In this document: positions 1 to 12,262 of the stretch, piece by piece | Position numbering within the stretch: position 1 is the stretch's first letter | Layout of the letters: every line of letters starts with the position of its first letter | Origin: Gymnorhina tibicen | Lineage: Eukaryota > Chordata > Aves > Passeriformes > Artamidae | Length of the DNA stretch: 64,000 bases | Assembly: GCA_013399875.1 (NCBI GenBank) | Contig: VXAZ01000274.1 | Span: 102,128-166,127 of the forward strand | Reading direction: 5' to 3' | Notes under the pieces: generated by a model | The model's input: the letters and a program-made list of their open reading frames with translations, nothing else | The model's database searches: none | Told to the model about the DNA's origin: nothing | Made by a program: the position numbers and the translations under genes

Positions 1-2876
1 AGTAATGTTTTGCACAATATTAATACAGAAAAGATGGCTGTGAATTTTTTCATCATTTCTGACCATCAGAGTAGTAAGAGACCATGGCCTTTTCCATGAT
101 TCTTTCTCATGTGAACCATGTTTTGAATTCTTAGAGAGTAGGTACAGAAAACTTCACAGTGCTGCCCATACCTCTCTTTATGCTCTGAAACCAGCACCAA
201 ATGAACTTTCTCCCTAGCTAAGAATCACATTCAAACCTTAAAAACCTTCTTCAGGTAAAGTATTCTTTCCCTCTATGAGAGGGGAACCATGTCCATCCTC
301 AGACAAAGTTGAAGGCTGTTCACCATGATATTCCAGAAGCAAATGTTCTAAAGAAAGGATGTGAAACAAACTAGAATCTGTTAAGAACAAGAAAAGATAA
401 CTACGTACCATGTACAAAGGGGATGGGATGCGCTTCATACTTTGCCATTTACAATTTTGCTGGTTTTATACTTTAGCTGAACATTTTATGTGAGATTGTT
501 CACACACCAAAATATTTTTCTGATTAAAGAAGAAAGAAAAAATAGCTAGAAATATTTCTAATAGCATGGATTTTAAGTTAAAACAACTAAACAGCTAACC
601 TTGTATGCAATTAATTCCCCAAAGTTATTTTAAAGTGTGTTGTGAGAGCATTCACCTTACAGTGACCGAAGGAACCAATGACAAAGATTTTGACCCCTCC
701 AACGCTCCAGGGCAGCCTTTGTTAGCAATCACTTCTCTCCTTGCCTCCCTGCAACACTTATAATAAATCACAGGCCGGATCCTCAGTCATATCTGTCTAA
801 AAATCTAAAGGGAAAGTCGGATAAGCTCTAAAATATATAGATAGATAGACAGATAGATAGATACACATCGCTAAAATACTACACAATCAAAGCAGTAATG
901 ATAGATGAAGGGCATTATTCAAGCAGTGTCACTATGTCCAAAAATCTAATGGTGCTACTGGACATACTGCTGGGGCAATTCCCATCAATTGTAAGGAATG
1001 TATTTTCACCCTTCTAAAAGCCACTGCTTCACCATTTACATTCTCTGCTTCAAGAGTTTTAGTCAAAAGAACGAACATAGTATTTGAGGATATAGGCTTC
1101 CACTCAAGAACCACGTCTTAAAATCCGGTTATAAGGAGACGTTTCACTGTGAAAATGTTTCTTTTGTGGTAGAATCGTATGTTCTCCATAAACCACAAAA
1201 ACACAAAGGAAAAAAATCCACATTTAGTTCAAGATGAGCTGAAGTAGTTTCTGCAAATCTTGTAAATTCTATCAACCTAAAACACAACTTAAAACTCACT
1301 AAAATTGCAGCTGAAATACTTAGTTTGGTTTTTCAGCTCATGTCATTGTTCTGTCATATAAATTCTAATTCAGGAATCCCTACCTTATTGAGACTCAAAG
1401 CTGAAGAACTCCTTGTCTTTCCCAGACTAAGGTCAATCAGAAAAATCAGGGTTGATCCGTAATTTAAGCACACTCAATACAAAAAGCAGCAGCAAACTGA
1501 ATGCCCTTTTCCAACTATTTTCTAAGAAAAACTGTCTGTTACAGCAATGTTTTACTGCAAAGCATAGGTTTATAAAATAAAACAGCAACAACAAAACTTA
1601 AAAATGTCTAACTCACTAGAAAGTTCAACTTAAAAATACTCAAAATAAGAAATAATGAAGAACTTTTTTCTCTTGCTATCACCTGTATCTCCCCCTTGGA
1701 AATATTTTACTTCACTCTGTTGCTATTCTTTCTCTGACCTACACAGAAATACTTTTGTTGCCCCGTTAACATCACACCATAATTAGAGTAGCTATTCCAT
1801 TAACTTCTTGCCATTGCTATCTCCGTTATCTCAGGGAGATTTCTGCCTGTGTACACATGACTCAGAGAGCGAGGCACGAGAAACAAGTTGTGAACTGTGA
1901 GCGATATACAGTCAAAAAGGCTTCAGAAACAGAAAAAGAATAACAATTAAAGATGTTTGAAAATGGATAAGAGATTTACAAAGGGCATAAGAATTAGTTG
2001 GCCCCTGATTAAATGGGCCTAAATAGAGTTCTTTCCCCATACTCCAGAGTTGTTTGTGGAAGAACTGGCACTGTATTTTTACTAGAAAGAAATTACATTA
2101 ATGGAATAATGATCTAAGAAAAACCTCTGTTAAATACAACATTTTGCAGGAAAGCTGGCTCAAATCTTTACACTGTTTAATATAGAAAACAAAGAGTATT
2201 TTAGGGAAATGATCGTTCCATATTTGCTTTTTTTCTCTATTATTTTCCTAATCATCCCTTCTAACCATTGCTAGAAACAAAAGAGTGAGTTAGGAAGGCC
2301 TTATGTCTCATCCAGTATAATCATTCTTCTCAGTACAGCACACATGACTTTACTTGCCATGACTGAACAAGCAGGACACTACTTCTATTCTGGCGATTCT
2401 TAAGTTCCAAACCATGAATTCATTATCTGTGTTTCTTCTGAGTTCACACAGACCCCACACTAGACCAATGTTAATTACTGGTATGAAAAAATACATGCAT
2501 CTTTGTCTGGGCTTTCTCCTTCCTTGTCATATTCAGCTCTAAGACAAGCAAAATACTCAGCAATCAATCTACACCTAAAGAAAACCACTTATGATTTAGA
2601 AATGGTTTAACATTTCTTACACTTTGAAGCAATGGACCTTTTTAAATTTTTTTTTTTTACACTGAAAAACTCATGAACATCAAATATCATATATATGAAG
2701 CAAATAATTCATGGCACTAAATAAAGTCTTAATTACATAATCAAAAATATCTGGTATTAGTTCAGTTACCACAATACAGAGTCTCATACAAAATGTACCT
2801 GAACTGCCAAGCACAGAAAAAGCCTCAAGAGTAATTAAGTTAGAGGCTTTGTAGAGAAACACTTAATGGTACCTAC
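1..2876. other. Unique AT-rich sequence, no gene recognised
   Basis: Non-repetitive vertebrate-type DNA. I see no ORF with family resemblance, no CpG cluster and no transposon end. The only simple repeat of note is the tetranucleotide run listed separately. A 90-base minus-strand open stretch around 657-750 ends at a GTAAGG-like donor, but its acceptor side is poor, so I do not call it an exon. Confidence 0.5.
836..863. repeat. GATA/TAGA tetranucleotide microsatellite
   Basis: About seven units of a TAGA (GATA) repeat with one interruption (a GACA unit near 849-852), flanked on the left by a short TA run. It is a likely length-polymorphic locus. Confidence 0.9.
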
Positions 2877-2947
2877 CAAGTTTTCCATAGGGTTTCTCTG
2901 GCTCATCCCATGATCTCCCAGGTCATAAGGCTGATGCTGCCAGCCTT
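2877..2947 (-). other. Exon-like segment, unassigned
   Basis: On the minus strand a pyrimidine-rich tract ends in an acceptor (CTGCAG) just before 2947, and the segment ends in TTG|GTAGGTA at 2877/2876. Only one of the three frames is open. It encodes 23 residues of ordinary protein-like composition, beginning GWQHQPYD and ending NPMENL. Phase is 1 at entry and 0 at exit. I do not recognise the protein, and I found no second exon in compatible phase nearby: the segment at 5275-5539 leaves phase 2. A chance pseudo-exon, or a fragment of an unrecognised repeat, explains it equally well. Confidence 0.2.
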
Positions 2948-5274
2948 CTGCAGGTGTAGGTAGAAGAATCACCAAAACATCTGTCTGTTGTCAGCAGGGG
3001 ACAGCAGATAAGACCTCCTGCTCAGTCTTGGGATCTGTTGGAGTTTATCCAAATATGACTTCTTAATACAGCCTGTTTTCTTTTCACTGATTTCCAGTTA
3101 AAGTCTGAAGAAAAGTGGTATGCAATTTCCACTTTTGATGCAAAGCTTTATAAGGAGCAGATAGCTTAATCTGACTTTCCATTCCTTGACTGCAAGATGG
3201 CATTAAAACACTGTGCCTTGGTTTAAGACAAAATAAGAGGTGGACACCCTGAAAATAGTTATCTCCCCATACAGTTTTAAGCCTTTCAACCAGTAAGGAA
3301 AAATGAATACTGGTAGATATAAGTGATACAAGTAGATCTAAGCCTCCACCTGCTCTGCCTCAGCTCTCCTGGTGACAGTGACAGGGAAAGGCAAAAGGCA
3401 AGAGAGAGAAGAAAAAAACCCAAGCAGAAAACCCCACCATAAAACAGAGCCTCTGCCTTAGAGCAAAAGCCACAAGGCAAAAGAGGGTCTGCTTGGTAAG
3501 TACCTGAGCTGTACTCAGGATGCACAGTCACGTCTCACATATGCATAAAGAAATCTCTATGTAGGCTAGAAGAAAATATTAACTCAGGTGTCTGTGGGTT
3601 TATTTCCTACTTTTCAAGACATATCTTATAAACACATTTCTCTACAGAAATAAAAACCATCAAGGTAAGCTGGTTAGTTTATCAAAGAGTCAAAGACTAA
3701 GACTGTAGAAACAGAAAGCCTCAGAGAAACAGCACATGAATCCTCACTTTGTAATTCATATCCAAAATTTTGACTTAGACTCTGGATTATGCAGAGACTA
3801 CAAATGTGATCTTTCCAGCATGCTCTGTGCACCTGCAGGCAACAGTGATTTTCTGATTCTTTCTACCTGAAAAGAATATATGTGACAAGCTCTGAAAGAG
3901 TTCACAACTGAGAAGGTGGACACAAAAAAAAAGCAAAAGGGTGTCAGACAGATCTCTGCACAGGATATCAACTGATGCATATATGAGGTGGGAAGCTGCA
4001 GATTCTTGGTTGGAAAAATATACATTGGCAAAATTATTTGTATCACTTTGTGCATAGCTACAGAAGCATTACTGAAGCTTCTCTACAGTGTACTTGCATT
4101 CTTTTCAGTCTTTTCATTCTTCTTCAGCTGGATTTATAACAGTGATCAGAGAAACTTCAGAATTTAACTTCAGATAATAATCTCAACATTAAGGGGCTTA
4201 TGAAAAATAGCACACCCTTTGCCACTCTCTTCACTGTGAGTTGTGAGTTGTATGTTTCTTGTTTCCCCATTTGCTGTGATCACTGTTTCAATGCCCTCCT
4301 TTCCTCTGCACTATTCTCTGCCAGAGCCAGCAGCAGCACTTCCCTAAAGAGCTGACAGTTCTCTGGTCTCCTCTCCTCTCTCACCCCCATCCTTACACCT
4401 CCTCCTCACCCCTGCAATTTACACAGCTAGATGCATAACCCACTTCAGTCCTGGTTTATTTTCCTTCCTCACAGGTCTCTAGTTTGAATTTTCAAGTATT
4501 CTGGCATCTAAGCAAGACAAATCCTTAAACGTGTCAGATTATCTTACTTAGTGTATAAGACACTGAATAGCTCGAGGGATTCCTAATGGCTAGAGAGCTT
4601 TTTGTTGACAGGCTGTGGTTTCAATACCAAATCATGTCCACGATGGCCTTGAGTCAGCTTTATCTGATGCTTGTTTCATGAGAATACATAATATGAGTTG
4701 TTGAGCTCAACATCCATTTTTATAATAGAAGATGATCACAGCCAGCACTTCTGTTGTCAGTCTCTGGGGAAAAAAAGGCTGACTGCAGGAACGGAAAGTC
4801 AGAGAATGCTTTACAAGTGCAAATGTCCCTGAAGCAGTAAACACACACACATTACTCATACTACACGATGCAGCACACTCCAGTGCCACCAAAAATTGCC
4901 AGCTTGGTCCCAGAAGCGATATGCAGCTGTAAATACAGCAAGCTGGATTTACTAACCCAGGCACAACATCTCCCTAACAAAGGTGTACTTCTTCAAAACC
5001 TGATCCGAACCCTAAGACTGTGCATTTCCCCAGAAAGTGCAGGCACACTTGTAGGTGTGAATCACTGCAGGGAGCATTGTCCTTATTTTGGGAGGACAGC
5101 TGCCTTTGCATATGCTTCGATTACCCCCACAGCAGCCTGGAGCTCTGTCGTCACCAGGCCTCAATTCACCCAACACAAACAGTAATATCACCTTTTTTTG
5201 AATAGCTAAAACATATGTTTCTTAATCCTTAAGACACATAAAAGAAAAAAAAAAGACATTCTGCTACATATTAC
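2948..5274. other. Intergenic or intronic stretch, no gene recognised
   Basis: Unique sequence with a short AC run near 4841-4850. It contains a strong pseudo-exon at 3364-3495 that has stops in every frame. Open frames near 4868-5205 on the plus strand overlap each other in two frames and lack any family resemblance. Confidence 0.45.
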
Positions 5275-5539
5275 CTACAACTGGGTTGTTGAGATGTCCA
5301 TTTGCTTGTGTAAGAATTTACCGTGTCAAAACAAGGCTGTGCTAAGTTCACCATCGCAATTCCAATTGCATTAGGTGTAACATCAGGTGTTAGGAAGGAG
5401 TACAGACCACACAAATATAGAGGGATGCTTCCCTTGCTAATGCTCCCACCTGCAGTAGTCTGCCGTGCCTGAACTTCTACACCTGCAGATTGCATCTGAA
5501 CACTGAACTTAACAGCCACCGATGTGGCTGCACATGTAT
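5275..5539 (-). other. Exon-like 265-base open segment, unassigned
   Basis: Reading leftward, the frame is open for about 88 codons from an acceptor-like GTTACAG just right of 5539 to a good donor, AG|GTAATA, at 5275/5274. A TAA follows in frame inside the putative intron. The translation is not low-complexity: it has mixed polar and hydrophobic runs, for example a segment starting SKGSIPLYLCGLYSF and another starting NAIGIAMVNL. The acceptor side is weak because its pyrimidine tract is poor, although alternative internal CAG acceptors exist. I do not recognise the family. In sequence this AT-rich, several frames of this length arise by chance over 64 kb. Confidence 0.2.
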
Positions 5540-6391
5540 CTGTAACATCCCTCTTTTTAAAATTTGATTATATAAAAAGGCACAAGTGGCTATGTCAGTA
5601 GATTTATATACGTGTATTGAATTGTATATCAAGAATGATAACTAGAAAGCAACAACAACAAAAAACCCCATCCAGCATAGCTCCTTAACTTTGAAACAGA
5701 AAAAATCAAGAAACTGGCTATATGCCACAGGCTCTTCCCAATCCAGATCCCTTCAGTTCTGAGAGACTGCCCAACAAAAGAGGGAACTGAATTAGAGTGC
5801 TAAAGAAGTGGTGGTCTTGTCACTGGGCCAGAGCCAGTTAAACATGGGGGTGGGAGAAAGGTGTGTACAGCTGTCAGGAATTTTTTAAATACTTTTCCCC
5901 AGTTAGCATTAACTGGAAGAAGGCACTTTATTCAAAACAGAAAATTTTAGATCTCTCCTGAGGAGAGAGTATGAATAGCTCACAGCTGCCTAAAACCTTC
6001 CTGTGATATGCATAAACTACATTTTTATTAGAACTGGATTATACTAGCTGCTATCCAGGAGGTTCAAATGCCTAACCACTGGAGACAATCAGAAGCACAG
6101 AAAGATCTCTGCATAATGAACATAAATATCTTTTCAAACAGAAAATCATAATCTACTCTGCTGTAATCAAGTCTATATTGTTGTATAAAGAATTTTAAGC
6201 AGAAGAGCAATAAAAAGGACAAGAAAGAAGAGGAACAAAAGAAATTTGAATGTTTCTTCATGATCACTTTGTTTTAATTTTTTTCAATATATATGATAAT
6301 TTATAATTAGACAGTTTCATCTCGTAAGTATGATTCTAGAACTAAAAAGGTTGTCTCTCATCTTCATGTTTTAAATCAAAACTTCTTTCAG
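5540..6391. other. Unique sequence, no gene seen
   Basis: AT-rich spacer with short A-rich and TA-rich runs (near 6285-6310). I see no repeat family or credible coding frame. Confidence 0.45.
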
Positions 6392-6540
6392 AAGTTTCAA
6401 AGTGGGATTTCAGCCTCCATTTTTGAGACCAACTAGTGCCTACAATCAGCCACTGCTTCTTGCCAGCACTATGGGAACTGCTTTAAAAAAATTACAATCC
6501 TTTCAGACAAGGACAATCCCAGTGACAAATTTCAGCCCAG
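6392..6540 (+). other. Exon-like 149-base segment, unassigned
   Basis: It is preceded by a good acceptor (CTTCTTTCAG) and followed by a good donor (CCCAG|GTAAAG). One frame is open throughout, about 49 codons, reading SFKVGFQPPFLRP near its start and entering in phase 2 and leaving in phase 1. A second acceptor (TGCCTGCTTTGCAG) lies 179 bases downstream at 6717-6719. Joining the two in phase adds 28 codons and then a stop near 6806, while the longer open frame beyond 6720 is in another phase. No family is recognised. A chance pseudo-exon is the main alternative. Confidence 0.18.
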
Positions 6541-6636
6541 GTAAAGACTTGGTTATCAAAGATGCCTCAAGCAGTTCTGTATTTCTTCTTCCATTACTTG
6601 CTCCCCTTTTCTATGGTATAACTACTTAACTGGTGG

Positions 6637-6662
6637 TAGAATTTGTCAAGTGACAAATTCTA
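6637..6662. other. 26-bp near-perfect palindrome (12-bp arms)
   Basis: Arms TAGAATTTGTCA and TGACAAATTCTA are exact reverse complements separated by the two bases AG. It could be a dimeric factor site, a cruciform-prone spot or the scar of a small inverted duplication. No function can be assigned. Confidence 0.9.
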
Positions 6663-6719
6663 GTTTCAACACTAGAGTAATAATATCACCATTTTGAATT
6701 TTATATGCCTGCTTTGCAG

Positions 6720-9111
6720 TGTTCAGAAAAGAGGATCACACAGGAAGTCTGGGACCAACCCAGAAAAGGCGGACAAAAAGGAGTTTATCGAAAAAATTTC
6801 AGTAAACTCATATCCTGAATATTCTGAGGAATGGAAAACATATCCAGTTATATTAATACAGAACGATGCAAATTTGGTTTCTTGGCAGCAAAATAATTTT
6901 AGAGGTGTTCTCTTTACTGGATCCAATGAGTAGGAATTATATAAAGTGGAATAGGATGAACAAAAACATATACATTTGTTCCTAGAAAGGATCCTGCTTC
7001 TGAAAGAAAGCACTGATTGTTGCAATTGAATGTACTGTAAAATAGTCAGAAGAGCAGCTGGTAATTTTTTTTACAAAGGCTTGTCTACCATCACCCTAAG
7101 TATTTTCACACAGATCAACTGCTTATTGAATGACTATCTCATGTTTACTATTTGTGCCTATGAAGAACACATCTCCAGTAAGTGCTGTTTAAGGAGCACA
7201 ATTAAATTTACTTCTTCTTCCCAACATTTCTGAACAGCACCTCCAAAGTACGCAAAGAACTTCTACTACATCGCACAGCCTTTTTTAGGATAGGTAGAGA
7301 TAATTATGACCAAATGCAGAAGTGACTATTTAGGCAATCAATAAAAGTAGCAATGATCTCTTCCCACTTGTATTTAATTCTACAGTTGTGGAAAGTAGCA
7401 AACCTTTCATTAAGGGATAAAAATTAGTCCAATGTAGAAGCCAGAAACCTAACAGTAATCTTCATTAAGGACTTATTTCTACAGAAAATGTAAAAATAAA
7501 GCCATTTTAGAAGAACAGTATGTTTTAAAAAAAAACCAAAACAAATACAAACAAACAGAAAAAATGCAAGCCAAACCTGAAGTTCAGGTCAAGCTAACAA
7601 GGCATGTAAGTCTAAGTTACATACTAAATAAGTAAGCAGCATTGCAAACTCCTGAACAATCTATCCATCCTGCAAGTGTGGCAATATTTCCACTATCCTT
7701 TTACTGACAAATCCAAAACCCAATTTAAAACAATGAGGCGTACCCCTGTACAGTTTATGGATTTTAAGAACATGCTGGAAATGCTGCTTAAAAGAAACTT
7801 GCAGAAAAAAACTGAGGGAGAGAGAGAGAGAAAAGGAGAGAAATTTTGGCACAAAATAAAAATGTCTTAATAGTGGGACCCACTGGGCTCTGGATTACTT
7901 TCCCAAGATAAATTCTGAAAGCCTCATCACCTGATTAGTTAAAATAAAGCACTGGGAAATATACATCATAAATATACCAAGGCAATCTTGCAGTGGATGG
8001 GATTGAACTGAATGGCATAATATATATTTTTCCAATTCTAATTTCCGTGACTATGAAAATATTGCATTTAAAATGGAAATTAATGGCACATGCAAAGTTT
8101 AATAATTTACTACCAGTTTTTATGTTGCCTAAACAACCCAGTATATAATTTTATTAATACATGCAGATCCTGCCAAAAACTAATCAACAGGGGGAGGGGG
8201 AAAATATTCTAAAAAAAATCACTTAGTTCTTCAATAATTTAATAGCTATTTACAGTCATAAGACACAAGTAGAGTGTAATAAGGAATGGCAGGTTCTACA
8301 GCTCGTTAGAAATGAGCAAAACTCAACTTTGAGAAGGGGAGGAGGAGGAAAGATACACAGAATTGCTATAATGTTAAAAAAAAGCAGTCCTAGATGTCAG
8401 ATGACAAACTCAAGTAACATGAATTGATTCACGTCTGATGTCTTTGAAATGGGGGCTTTGGCTATATAAATGCAATGGCATAGTGCATATGCAGTCACTG
8501 GAATCTAATTTACAGTCATCTAATCCAACTAGTGCCAGTGTCCATAGCACTGAGGGAGATCCCCTACAGACATCTCAGTATCTCACAGAGACACTCAGGG
8601 GAAAAAAAAAAAGAAAGGAAAACAGAAAAAAGTAAGGAAGAGGACTCTCCTTTCTTGAACTGATACAGAAAAGAAGAAAAGCAAAGATGAATTTAGCAGA
8701 GTCAGAAGCTAAAAGGGATCCTTTTAAGCTGCCTACGACTACTACCTAGAGACAAGAGGATGCAAGCACCACTTAGCTGCACCAACACCCTAAACATTTT
8801 AAAAAAAAAAGAAGAAAAACAAAAGAAAAGCTGATGATATACAGGCTGGATACAACTACACAGCAGCTGGTACTCAATGCCCAATGTTATTGGCATTAAC
8901 ACAAAAGAGAAAACCACTTCTTAAACAATATACTAGTTCATTTACAGTATGTACCTGTGACAAGACTCAGTATGTTTTGAGCACTCATCACCTCTGTATC
9001 CACATATATAAACTCTTCAATCATGCTCCACAGTAGATTCCTTGACAGAAAGGAGTTGAGTCCACTGCTTCATGTTTGCCTCTAAACCAGAAAATATTTT
9101 TCTTTAATCAC
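6720..9111. other. Unique sequence; part resembles conserved non-coding DNA
   Basis: No gene is recognised. Around 7920-8170 the sequence is rich in homeodomain-type and octamer-like words (TTAATGG, CATGCAAAG, TTTAATAATTTA), the texture typical of conserved non-coding elements; this is an impression only. A purine-rich run lies at about 8588-8645. The frame open from 6720 to 6933 on the plus strand has no family resemblance. Confidence 0.35.
7817..7832. repeat. GA dinucleotide run
   Basis: Short GA microsatellite inside a longer purine-rich tract (about 7803-7845). Confidence 0.85.
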
Positions 9112-9665
9112 TGTCTTAGACAATTAGATGCTGTGGAGACTCCAAAATGACCTAGTATTAACCAATTCCCTTTCATCAATAAGGAGAGATGAATGTGAGA
9201 GGATATAAGTGAAAAAATAACAGTTTATTAAAAAAAACAAAACAGCAACAAATAAGACAACAGCAATATCCTCTAGATATGAAAGTCCTGAATCTCATGG
9301 ACTCCCCAGAAACAAAGAAAACGAGATGGAGAAGAAGCCTCTCACCCAAGTTGGTGGCTGCAGTAGCAGACCACATGGCCCAGAGGACAAAGACAATGCA
9401 GTGGAGAAGCCCTGCTTGGCTCAGCCTTCTCCCTGAAACAAAAAAACGTGAAGGTAGGAGCTTACAAAGCTCTTCTGGTGGCAGATACAGGGTGCTGGCC
9501 TTGTCTGGGGCAGCTCCAGACCCGTGGTGGCAATTTCTCTGCTTCTTCTCAGCTGGCTGGACCTGGTTGGTGTTGGCACTGCAGTTACGTGTCACTGCTG
9601 CATCACGGGGAGGAAGAAATGGTCCCGCTGAGCACCGAAAACCCCCCAAAACCCCAAAGTAGACA
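9112..9665 (-). mobile_element. Solo LTR of an endogenous retrovirus (copy A)
   Basis: The left part (9112-9400) aligns by eye with 49035-49300, so this is a dispersed repeat. Read on the minus strand it has a GC-richer upstream half, an AATAAA polyadenylation signal (complement at 9224-9229), then a T-rich stretch and a U5-like end, which is the layout of an LTR. Proposed ends are TGTCT on the right and AGACA on the left of the minus-strand reading, giving a 5-bp inverted terminal repeat and a length of about 554 bp. I found no clear target-site duplication and no gag, pol or env remnants beside it, so it is a solo LTR. The open frames inside it on both strands (up to 157 codons) reflect its lower stop density and are not genes. 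The right edge is uncertain. Confidence 0.62.
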
Positions 9666-11668
9666 AGTAAACAAAACCAGCAAAAAAGTGAGATGCTTTC
9701 TTCTTAAAGAAGTGACCAAGTCCAAAAGACTGGCTTGGTGGCATTCTCTGCCTCTGAGGCCTTCCTACAGCAGCCTTGCAGAAAGCACTGAATCTTTAAG
9801 GTTGGGAAATCATTTGCATTTAAACCAAAAATTTCCTTATAATTCAGTAGCCTTTCTGCATAAAGCTGTCCAGTGGGACAATTATGTAAAGGTATCCACT
9901 CTGTTTTGACACGTCTTTTTATAGAAAGAAGATACAAATATATAAAAAGAAACCAAATATTTAAAAAATCAGCAAGGAGCAATAACCAACACCAGCATTT
10001 GTATAATTTCACTCTAAAAACATGGCGCTTCTTGACTGAGTACATTTCTGTCCTCATTCAATGCAGTGGGCAGAGTCTATTATCCCATGTTTCAAAGATA
10101 AATGCTGTCAATGAAGTGAAACAATGCCAGATTGCGAAATACCTATTTAGATTACATAAATTACACCTCCCTCCCTGCTGCTCATCAAGAGAGTATTGTA
10201 CATTCTGGAAAGGATGCATTTCCATCCATTTCGTGATGATATTTTCCACGAATGGAGCACATTCATGCTTCCTGCTTCACACCCCAGCAGTTTGATTAAC
10301 TAAAGTTACTTCAGATGTCATCCTTCAACCCTCAGTTCTCATATTCTGAAGAGCCTTCTTGCAGGCTCTCCTTCTACCCTTTCTAACCTCATTTCCCTTT
10401 GCACACATGTTACTGTAGGGACCGGAGGACAAGGACAAAAGCCCTAAGCATGCATTATATTAGCTCATTTTAAATTTACAGTTGCATGGGCACACCAAAC
10501 TACATAAGACTTGGTCTCAGGGGCAACATTTTTTTCTGCCACAATGTTCCATTTTCACTGTAGTGTATTTCCAAATGGCAGTCCTGTCTCTAACCTGGTA
10601 TCATACACTTACAATTAAAGGGAAATATTTCAAGAAGGATGCAGAATAATTTTTTTTTTAAATAGTGAAATGGGCCTATCTTGAGATGGGTGTTATTATG
10701 GAATGCCTATCAAAGTATTTGACAGACAAAAACTTTGTTTGGTTTTTTTTTAAGTCAGGATTATATTTCAGTTAAGTGTATCCCATTGGAAGGCATGGGA
10801 TGTTCCAGTAGTGATCCCCCCAAAAAGACAAACTAGAGAATTTGAATGGTTAAATACAAATATACATATCTAACATACATAGACACCAAAAGTAAACACT
10901 TCTTAGTGCAAAGCTGATTTTTTTCCTCCAGACTTCTGTAGCCACTGAGTTGCCAGAACTGCAAATGGTTCCCAGCAAGCAAAATGAGAAGAAACCATCT
11001 GTCTCATTCAGAAAAGTTTTAAGTCTGCCATATTGTAGTTTTAAAACTGTTCCCACAGACAAAAGTAAGCTTAAAAACTGGTAATTGCAGTGTCGCAGTT
11101 GTGGCAACATTCAAGTTGGTGGTGAAGTGGTGCTTCCATTGTTTTGTGATGTTGTCAGAAAATAACCAAATTTATGCTTCTTATGCTTCTGCATCTATTT
11201 GCATTTACAGATTTCTGTTTGTTTGAAGGAAAAGGGAGAATTTGGAAGGGCAGAAGGGAAAAAGGAAATATAAAATGAAAACAGTAGGTTGCAAATGCAG
11301 CTTTTATCCTTAGGGTTAATATTCCAAGAGTTTTTAAGTCTAGACAAGGTAAAATTCATTATTGGTCACATTCTACCTCCATTGTTAACCCTACTATGCT
11401 TCTCTGGACAGACTTTTAATTTCAAAACTGTAAAGTGACTTCTGTTTTTAATGTGACATTGTGCTTCTACCTTATTCTGAAGAGAAAATCCAAACTTTAG
11501 AAAGCATCACACTACTTACAAAAATGTATCATAATTTACCATCACAACTTTTCATGTAATTTTAGAAATTATGCATCAGTGCAAATCTACGACTAGAACT
11601 AATGAATTCTTAGCTTCCAATCACACTAATTTTATGTAGCTTCACTTAATTTCTTCAGCCAACCTGCT
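9666..11668. other. Unique spacer between two LTRs
   Basis: No gene or recognised repeat. Open frames of 117 and 140 codons at 9704-10295 lie on opposite strands over the same DNA and have AT-rich codons and no family resemblance. Confidence 0.45.
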
Positions 11669-12262
11669 TGTGAGAGACAGGAAGCATTGCTGGATCAAAA
11701 ATTTCATGTGTGTGTTTAGGGGAAGGGGCAGGTTGGATCTTGCTCTGGTGAGGCAGTGCACTGCCCCGTACAGCCCATCCTCTCTGGGCAGGTATCCCAG
11801 CCCCTGCAGCGGCTTCCAACCCCTGGCACAGCAGAGGCAATGCTCCACACCCACCTCTGGAACCCCTAACCCACCTCCTGAGTGGACAAAAGACCAGAAG
11901 TCTCACCTGGGGGAAGGGCTCAGGAAGGTCAAGGGATATTTAAGGCTGAACACGAGGCAAGAACATGTCTTGACCCTACCTCCTCTTGGAATTTCTATCA
12001 GCTGAACACCACTGGAACCAGGAGTGGTAGCTATGTTTGTTCTTTTCTATATATTTTCTATCCTTTTTTTCTTTCTCCTTTTTCTAATTCCCTCTTCTCA
12101 ATTTTTGAGTTACTTAAAATCAAATGGGCTTAGGGTTTCTGGAGTTGAGAATTGTTTTATGTTGACTGAATGCTGCTCTATACCTTTTGCCAAGGTTCTC
12201 TGATTTTCTGGGGCTGCCATTAAATTTTTTTGGTTTTTTGACCTCTTGAGAATATCTTGTCA
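11669..12262 (+). mobile_element. Solo LTR, second family
   Basis: A GC-rich block (about 11700-11930) stands out sharply from the AT-rich flanks. A TATA-like box (TATTTAAG, 11937-11944) comes next, then a T- and CT-rich stretch, an ATTAAA polyadenylation signal (12219-12224) and about 40 bases to a CA-type end. GC-rich U3, TATA box, T-rich R/U5 and late poly(A) signal in that order is what an avian retroviral LTR looks like, in plus orientation. Ends (TG at 11669 or 11671, CA at 12262) are approximate and I could not find matching target-site duplications. No internal retroviral genes flank it. Open frames at 11642-12133 are inside the LTR and not genes. It shares no obvious sequence with the 9.1 and 49 kb copies. 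Confidence 0.62.

Noticed and set aside
3364..3495. Segment with excellent acceptor (CTCTGCCTCAG) and donor (CTTG|GTAAGTACC)
   Set aside because: All three frames have stops, so it is not coding. It shows how easily strong splice-like pairs occur here and is why the other exon calls are kept low.
9176..9909. Long ORFs on both strands (127, 153 and 157 codons)
   Set aside because: They mostly lie within LTR copy A, overlap on opposite strands and have no retroviral protein motifs; they reflect GC content.
11642..12133. ORFs of 70-111 codons on both strands
   Set aside because: Inside the GC-rich half of the plus-strand LTR; no coding family.
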